This document shows, piece by piece, positions 58,000-64,000 of a DNA stretch of 64,000 nt. Positions within the stretch are counted from its first letter, which is position 1. Each line of letters starts with the position of its first letter. Under the pieces are notes generated by a model that made no database searches, was not told where the DNA came from, and saw only the letters and a list, made by a program, of their open reading frames with translations. The translations under genes and the position numbers were made by a program. Source of the stretch: Phymatolithon calcareum (taxonomy: Eukaryota > Rhodophyta > Florideophyceae > Hapalidiales); NCBI GenBank assembly GCA_977006965.1, contig OZ345363.1, positions 744,001 through 808,000 on the forward strand. The letters run 5' to 3'.

Positions 58000-58460
58000 A
58001 TCGCTGTCGAGAAGACAATAAACAACGGGTCTCAAGAGGCTCCGTCTCGCACAATGCCGCCTGTTTCACATAAGAAGACAGTAAATTCGGAGACAGTCTA
58101 ATGGGCTCTGGATGAGCGCCGCTTCATACTCCAGCGCCGATGACCAGATTCGGAATGGTATAAATGCGACAGCACCCGAGCACAGCATTGTGTCGGAAGG
58201 CAGTCGGAATAAGAATCAACAAGTCTTGGTCGGCTCAGTGCTCCTTCCGGGAGCACACGGAGAGAAGTGGCTGGTGTAGGCGTCGCGCCATGCCCGGTTC
58301 CCGTTTGGGAAACCAGCGGTCATAACGGATCACTAAGACTAACTGGTGTGTGGCGACATTATTGAACAGCACGTGGACCTTCGCGAGGTTCTACAACGCT
58401 GAGCGCGCGAAAGGTAATAAACTCTCTTTGTTCTGAACTGTTCATTGCCGTTTTGCGACA
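58000..58460 (+). repeat. repeat A, copy 1 (about 460 bp, structured)
   Basis: This is a diverged direct repeat of 60022-60502. Both copies run from TCGAGAAGACAA through GAGACAGTCT, GGAAGGCAGTCG, CGGCTCAGTGCTCC, GTGTAGGCGTCGCGCCATG and GGTTCTACAACGCTGAG to CATTGCCGTTTTGCGACA. A hairpin GTGCTCC/GGAGCAC (58238-58244 with 58250-58256) is present in both, with different loops. It may be an LTR, a SINE or the end of a larger element. No TG...CA ends or target duplications were found. Confidence 0.8.
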
Positions 58461-58588
58461 TGTACGTCCCCATCTATTAAAAAATCACTCTGCACTGTGA
58501 AACGATGAGCATGAGACCAAAAAGAGGAAGACGAGCCAAGAGATTCTCAAGGCTCTTTTAACGGTTTGATGTGATAGGGACATAGAAT

Positions 58589-58999
58589 ATGCATCGGAGC
58601 AGCTCTTCTCTTATGTGTGACATTAACTTGTATCATCGATTACCTCGTTCGGACTTATTGAATGGTGCCACGCAACTTCAATTGCTCTTCCTTCTTCACA
58701 TTGTAGTCAGCGCTAAAGACTCACCTCCTTCTGAGGCAATTACAAACACTAGCACCAGCTACTGGGCACAGAAGAATCTCGGGCGAGCTCTTGCTATTCA
58801 GCAGGACCCTTATGGAGCGCATGCAGAACGAAGAAGGTATACACTGAAGCCCAGGTACGAACAACTGAGTTCACGACCATACAGGAGTTCCACAAATGAG
58901 ATAGGAATATCTGAGACCCTAAGTTTTCCCGTCCGCCCTTCTAGCGCTTGTAGAATTCTATGTCATCCCAAGCCTTTGCCTAGAAATATTGCGGTATAG
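58589..58999 (+). other. 136-codon open frame between the two repeat A copies, unassigned
   Basis: An ATG frame of 136 codons with a hydrophobic patch (LQLLFLLHIVVSAKDSPPSE) near residue 35. No family recognised and composition like the surrounding repeat DNA. It is listed because it fills the space between repeat copies and could be part of the element; more probably it is chance. Confidence 0.15.
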
Positions 59000-59239
59000 G
59001 TATTCGTATCGAGTACCATCCGGTAGAAAATTGACTCACCCAGACGCAACCACGAAGGATGTAGTGGAAGCAAGGCTGTAGACTAGAAAAAATATCGGGA
59101 AGAAAGAGCGACTACAGGAGACTGAGGAATCGCACTTGTTCATTCGAACTTCATTGCATACTTTCCATTGTTTTCTCCCGCTTCTCATAGTTAGGGTGCG
59201 GTTTCTGATTTGGAGTCTAAAAGGTGTGTTTTCGTGCGC

Positions 59240-59328
59240 TACACAAAGGTAGGAAGCAACTGAGGAAGCCTTGCCCATATCTTCGGAACTCTGCGAGGCT
59301 TTTAAGTATACCTTGAATAAAAAACTGG
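59240..59328. repeat. repeat B, copy 2
   Basis: Partner of 57451-57535, same orientation, about 1.79 kb further on. Together with repeat A it shows that a B-then-A unit occurs twice in the same order. Confidence 0.65.
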
Positions 59329-59483
59329 AACGAGCTCCCACCTCCAGATCTTTGATGGGAAATCTGTTCCTTGACGCATCCGTTGAGCACAATCGATGAG
59401 CAGGACATCTTCGGGTAGACTTCGGAAAGTAGATGATGTTGAATGTGACAAGAATGAGAACCGTTCGGTGATGAGAGAATTGC

Positions 59484-59830
59484 AACGTTCTTGGCGTGTG
59501 ATACACTAGAATATCATTCATGCCCCTTGAAGACTTGACTCCAACATTCTTGGCGTGCGAGTCGCAAAGACATCATTTCTGCCCGATCGGCAGAAGTTTT
59601 TCCACAAGAAAAGACGTTCTGAATACCTGATGCGTCAGACAAAATCCAGAGTACAAGACTAAGCTTTGTCGTGTCGTGTACTCCAACTGAGACACACCGC
59701 TGCGTAGAACCCTTGCCTACCTTGTAATAGCGATATAAGGCTATTGGGTACAGGGAATAGTGTTCATAAGAATACAGTACTGAGAGTAGTCGTATAAGGG
59801 CGATTGGGGGCAGGGAGTCGTGGGTATATG
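59484..59830. repeat. two short tandem duplications with about 66-bp period
   Basis: AACGTTCTTGGCGTGTGA...CATTCATGCCCC (from about 59487) recurs as AACATTCTTGGCGTGCGA...CATTTCTGCCCG about 67 bp later. TAGCGATATAAGGCTATTGG (about 59727) recurs as TAGTCGTATAAGGGCGATTG about 66 bp later. Both lie between repeat B copy 2 and repeat A copy 2. Confidence 0.6.
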
Positions 59831-60021
59831 GAAATGGCAATAGTTGAAAGTAGTAAGTTACAGGTGGAGACCGATGGCGTCGCAACTGTTTGAAGCATGG
59901 TGTTTATCAAGTTGAACTCCTGGTTCTCGGACGACCAATTTGCGAGAGAGGTGATCAATAAAGCTCGATCGGGAAGGGTCGAATGATGTATGAAGGCTTT
60001 GTCGCGGTTTCGAAGTCAAGG

Positions 60022-60502
60022 AATAACAGCCTCGAGAAGACAAGAAACAATATGCCTCAAGTAACTCCGTTTGGCAGACTGTCGCGTGTTCTTATGACCG
60101 TTGAAGGAAATTCAGAGACAGTCTGAGTGGCTCTGAATGGGCCACACTTCCAACTCCACCGCCGTTGATCAAAATCGGAAGAGTACGAATTTGTGATTAG
60201 TATATGCGAGAGCACTCGAGCACCACGTAGAGTTGGAAGGCAGTCGAAAGTAGTATCAACACGTCTTGATCGGCTCAGTGCTCCTTTGGGAGCACACGGT
60301 GAGAATCGGCCAGTGTAGGCGTCGCGCCATGTCCGATCCCCGTTTTGGGAAACCAGTGGTAATTCAGGATCAACGGGACTAAATGGAGTGCAACGACATT
60401 CTTGAACAGCACGTGGACAATCGCGAGGTTCTACAACGCTGAGCAGGCAAAAGGTATTAAACTCTCTTTTTGTTCTGAAGTGCTCATTGCCGTTTTGCGA
60501 CA
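60022..60502 (+). repeat. repeat A, copy 2
   Basis: Partner of 58000-58460 in the same orientation, offset about 2.0 kb. The hairpin GTGCTCC/GGAGCAC lies at 60278-60284 with 60289-60295. The 3' boundary (GCGACA) is sharp in both copies. Confidence 0.8.
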
Positions 60503-60602
60503 GTTCTCTACCAAGAGCAAGTTCTCGATACAGACTAGATCACATTATAGCACTTTTTAGGTGCTTCGTCCTCAAATAAAATAATTGATTTCTTGGTTGA
60601 TA

Positions 60603-60655
60603 GTTCACGGTCAGACATGGGAATTATAATATGATTCCAATGTCTGACCGTGAAC
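60603..60655. repeat. 22-bp fold-back with one mismatch
   Basis: The left arm begins GTTCACGGTCAGACAT followed by GGGAAT; the right arm is its reverse complement apart from one position, with a 9-nt AT-rich loop. It lies 100 bp past repeat A copy 2. As RNA it would form a precursor-like hairpin about 53 nt long. Confidence 0.9.
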
Positions 60656-60699
60656 AGTTATTGTCGAGCGCTCGTAGATTGTAAACTTTATTGGATTCT

Positions 60700-61640
60700 C
60701 AGACGAGACGATGAACAATAATTATTGCATATTGGGCTTCAAACTGCAATCGAGAGCACGTATTGCTCGGAGCCCTGGCACAGTGTGCATTGTGCCAAGA
60801 CAGTGATTAGTGTGGGGACGAACAAGGTGTGGGACATTTTTGCTCCCAATATCGAATAGGTGAATAAATGCAGTGGTAGGCGAGGGGACAAGAGTAAACG
60901 CCCTTTGGGTACACCACAAACACTGTAAATTTCAGTGGGAATCATCAAAGCGCGTTAAGCCGTCACTGCAATTATCACTGCAGCGCCAGGCTCAGAGGAA
61001 ATTAACATCGCAAGGGTCAGAGTAGACAAGGAGAGGGGACAAAAAGAGCGGAAGAGACTGAAAGGAAGAAAAAGAGAAAAACAAACAAACTTCTTAGAAG
61101 GCGACGCAAAGCGTAGGCGAAACGTCGACCATAGTTGCCCTTAATGTGGTGACATTTGCTGGCTGTGGACCTTGTAACTATCGCACGAAAAGGGAAAAGT
61201 TGGACCTGCCACGCGATCTTCACCGAGTTGGTATCCACGGCGAACGTTGTGGTCGGTGATTCATGACTATCGTGCTCCCAGTTACGAGGCGTACATTTGC
61301 GAGAGGAACATTCGCTTACTGTTTTTGTGCAGCCAGCGACAAAGCAGCGAGCGCGAGAGTCACGCATATTTTAGTAACGAAGAGAAAAAATCTTTGACTC
61401 AGATAATGAAATGGATGCCCTCTATTTGTGGAGTCTCATAGAGACAAGGAGCATGTATCAAGAATGCTGTGACCATTGGCGAAACCAAATCTATCATGCA
61501 AAGAATTCCCTGTGTGCGAAACAAGGTCAACATGGCGGATTCGGCATGGCAGCAGTCGAAATGATACGTCCGACGATTTTCAATCTCAGGGGTTCGGAGT
61601 CAGAGCATTGCTCAGTGTCATGCTTAGTCCACTTTCCATC
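60700..61640. other. gene-free stretch between repeat blocks
   Basis: Only short unrecognised frames (longest 116 codons on the minus strand, 61017-61367, with a hydrophobic Phe/Leu-rich end). No gene is supported. Confidence 0.45.
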
Positions 61641-61649
61641 GACTACGCG

Positions 61650-61830
61650 TGACACAGAATAAGGGAATATTTTCCCCCTTAGAGGCCTAATTTTGGGCCT
61701 GAGGTAGGTTTTGGTACTCTACCAGATCGTGTCACACCCAACCATGCAATCGTTTAAGAAAGAAAGGCCCCGTCCGTGGCCATATGGCCTTCGCAAAGTT
61801 GCCCTAAGCTTTTCAATAAAAATGCTTTGA
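61650..61830 (+). repeat. LINE-like 3' end, copy 1
   Basis: GACTACGCGTGAC, GAATATTTTCCCCCT, GAGGTAGGTTTTGGTA, CCACCAGAT-like CTACCAGATCGTG and GGCCTTCGCAAAGTTG occur in the same order as in 63247-63735. AATAAA follows (about 61817). It is interpreted as the 3' untranslated end of a retroelement whose body is gone. Confidence 0.65.
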
Positions 61831-62072
61831 GTTCAATTCGCACAATAATCTTCCAGCAATGGCTTATGTATATGTGGGTACATACCAAGCGTTCTCCAAG
61901 CAAGGAGCAAAGGCGACACGTAACGGGGGAGAGCCATAATTACTGAGCAAATATCATGGCTAGCTATGGTAAGCCCAGGTATCCCATAATTGCAGGGCAT
62001 CTACGGACGCAATCAGGACACAAGACTGGATTGCGTGGATAAGATAATTGATCGATTAAGGGTATCGCAAAA

Positions 62073-62110
62073 GGCTATAAAAGCCAGGCCTTCTAGCCTC
62101 TCAGTGAGAG
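62073..62110 (+). promoter_or_regulatory. TATA-like site upstream of the LINE relic
   Basis: GGCTATAAAAGCCAGG near 62074-62090 is the best TATA-box-like sequence in the right-hand desert and is itself part of a small inverted repeat (GGCT...AGCC). It is about 130 bp upstream of the reverse-transcriptase relic. Function unproven. Confidence 0.25.
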
Positions 62111-62204
62111 GGAGGGGCATCGTGCTTTTGAGAAGCTAATGTGTTTTGATTGAGGACTGTTTCCCCTCAGTTCGTCTTGCGGGCGTTCTGGCGTCTAAAT
62201 TTAG

Positions 62205-63037
62205 ATCTAGACCAGTGTAAGCTTTCCGCAGATGATGTGAAGCTGACGTCGTCCTCAGCAAAGGGACTCCAGGGAATTCTTGACTTGGCGTCGAAATGAG
62301 CCCAGGAAAACGACATGAAGTGGAACCCGACGAAAAGCGTCATCCAGTGGACAAGGGCTTCTGCAAAACATCATTTTCAACTATCTGAACGGCAGCTGAA
62401 GAAAGAGGGAAATGAAATACCTGGGAGTAACGATTACTGAGGAAGAGATCTAAGATACTAAATTGGTCGAAAGAATTAAGAAGTCACAAAATGTCCTCGG
62501 AACTCTAAGACGGCTTGGGGTTTCACTAATGGATTCCACCCGGCGAGGTCAATAAGGTTATACAAATCTCTTGTGCAGTCGAGGTGAGAGTATGCGCTGT
62601 ATCTGATACCATGGACACCCGAAGTAGAGCATGATATGAAGAAGATCGAGTCGATGTTCTTCGGTCAAATATTTGGAAAATCTAGAAAAATGCGCGCTGA
62701 AGGAGCTGAGCAATGTGCCGTATTGTAAGGCCAAAGGACAGAAGAGACATCCTAGCGCGATTATAAACAATTTGTGCGAACACTAATGAGGCACTTAGAG
62801 AATCTCGAGTCAAAACCGGTACCAGAGCAAGACTCCAAGAAGATGCAGAATGTAAGATTGGATGTGATTCACGCCAAAGTAAACCGGTACCTCGCCAGGG
62901 CAGCGAACGAAACCTTTTCCAACACAAACATTAAGCAGTACCAAAGAAGAATGTTCCTGAAAGTCCCCACTAAAGTTCCAAGAGACAAAAAACGCCCTAT
63001 ACCACTCACCAAGACAACACTGCCGCTAAAATTGTAA
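62205..63037 (+). pseudogene. non-LTR retrotransposon reverse transcriptase relic
   Basis: Broken frames read in order: LSADDVKLTSSSAKGLQGIL (from about 62223; the ADD box of reverse transcriptases), then DLASK followed by a stop where Trp is expected, then AQENDMKWNPTKSVIQW. After a frame change comes MKYLGVTITEEE (the YLGV motif, about 62413), then RLYKSLVQSR, EYALYLIPWTPEVEHDMKKI and ESMFFGQIFG near 62560-62680. At least three stops or frame changes interrupt it, so it is inactive. The order is that of the palm and thumb of LINE-type reverse transcriptases of the YADD group. The upstream two thirds of the element are absent or unrecognisable. The end near 63040 is followed by the shared 3' repeat. 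Confidence 0.75.
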
Positions 63038-63246
63038 GGCAAGGAGAAACTGGATACTGGCCATAATATGGTCATTTGGATCATTGCCGTCCATATGCAC
63101 CTCGGAGCTCATAGAACGTACAGGTCAAACTGGAAAAGATGCCCTCATCCGAAGAAAATATCTACACAAGAAGAGCACTTGACGAAGTCCTTGCCATGTT
63201 TCAAGCGGTCAAGACTGCGGCCGAAACATGAAATCATCCGGCGCAC

Positions 63247-63735
63247 TCCCCGTCGACTATGCGTGACCCAGTACAGTGGAATATTTTTCCCCCTCGAGGC
63301 CAAATTATGGGTCAGAGGTAGGTTTTGGTATTCCACCAGATTGCATCGCAACCGACAATGCAAACGTTCAACCAAGAAAGACTGTAACAGAGTAATGTTC
63401 CCATGCCGTTCACTTTTTGTCAGTCCGATAGCTATTCGTTCCCTGTATGTTCACCTGCCGTTCATCAAGTGCACCCGTGCTGAAAATGACTGATACTAGT
63501 CTAGTGATTTCACCGAGAGTGCACCACTGCGGGTACACTCTCTGTGGTTAGACTACTTAAGCAAAGAAGCTCTCTCCAGCAGAGGAACTAGACCATCAAC
63601 TAAAGATTAACACTTTCAACAAAACGCCATCAACTGGTTACAAAAACCCTGTACGTGGCCGTATGGCCTTCGCAAAGTTGTCCCAAGCGCCTGCTTTTGC
63701 GTTGGTAACTTTTAAATAAACATTCCCACTTCATC
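63247..63735 (+). repeat. LINE-like 3' end, copy 2, split by about 260 bp
   Basis: Partner of 61650-61830. The first part (63247-63390) and the last part (63648-63735, GTGGCCGTATGGCCTTCGCAAAGTTG then AATAAA) match copy 1, while about 260 bp in between have no counterpart there. Either copy 2 took an insertion or copy 1 lost a segment. Confidence 0.65.
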
Positions 63736-64000
63736 TTCTTCTTCTACACTAGCGTCTCCCGGGACTGCAAGTTTTCAATTACCAGACCAACTCTAATGGC
63801 TCCGTTGTTGCCATGAATAAGTCCCACTCCGGCTCTAACTTCGGATAGATTCCTGACATCTTCATCTCTGCCCATTTCTTCCGCAGCTAGTCGCAGTACG
63901 AAGGCGGTATCATCGCCGATCGTAATTGTGGACGTATCTTGCTCTTCTCGTCAGGAAAGATTACCTTGCCTACGGAATTGCTCAGTTGTTATTCTATTAA
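63736..64000. other. right edge of the window, no gene seen
   Basis: 265 bp without a supportable open frame or motif. Confidence 0.4.

Noticed and set aside
57980-60502. Complete LTR retrotransposon bounded by the repeat A copies
   Set aside because: No TG...CA ends, primer-binding site, polyprotein or integrase was found, and repeat B shows that the unit extends upstream of repeat A.
1-64000. CRISPR array, operons, riboswitches, rRNA or snRNA genes
   Set aside because: No regularly spaced repeats, polycistronic spacing or conserved RNA cores were seen; the gene structure is eukaryotic.

Overview
This window looks like nuclear DNA of a multicellular (florideophyte, Chondrus-like) red alga. 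Most genes are single uninterrupted eukaryotic reading frames. The introns I can place are few and short: 87, 94, 94 and 102 nt, plus 95 nt in a relic gene. Several products carry N-terminal extensions typical of plastid targeting: a one-helix light-harvesting-like protein, SppA protease, a trigger-factor fragment, an RsmD-type methyltransferase and a lysophosphatidate acyltransferase. Compact gene islands alternate with gene-poor, repeat-bearing stretches. The species assignment is inference; no rRNA or organelle marker is present.

Layout. Island 1 (1-12.6 kb) has the 3' end of an unknown gene, a lysine-rich tRNA-binding (AIMP1/Arc1p-type) protein, LPAAT, plastid SppA with a very large insertion, Integrator subunit 11, a one-helix protein, inositol-3-phosphate synthase and a spliced MFS transporter. 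A gene-poor stretch follows (12.6-17.8 kb), interrupted by one type II membrane protein resembling a fucosyltransferase. Island 2 (17.9-32.1 kb) has a possibly myristoylated staphylococcal-nuclease-type protein, a 920-residue pseudouridine synthase-galactokinase fusion, an RsmD-like methyltransferase, a trigger-factor N-domain protein, a small basic protein, an FKBP-TPR protein, a glycine-rich TGD5-like protein, an LRR-kinase and transketolase. A 9-kb desert (32.1-41.15 kb) contains a decayed C2H2 zinc-finger gene and a possible DNA-transposon remnant. Island 3 (41.15-55.35 kb) has a 1983-residue HECT ubiquitin ligase, an unknown SP/TP-rich protein, V-ATPase subunit G, a candidate 4E-T-like translational repressor, a GT14 glycosyltransferase and a possible tiny spliced gene. 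The last 8.6 kb is a repeat-rich desert with two copies of a roughly 460-bp repeat, a LINE reverse-transcriptase relic with duplicated 3' ends, and a near-perfect fold-back.

The genes are housekeeping functions, not one pathway. Divergent head-to-head pairs sharing 160-1,130 bp recur through the islands. The two type II Golgi-type transferases and inositol phosphate synthase fit wall-polysaccharide and lipid metabolism in general terms only. The most unusual item is the uninterrupted PUS-galactokinase fusion. Next are the SppA insertion, the 4E-T-like protein with four aromatic helical motifs, and the structured repeat family near the right end.
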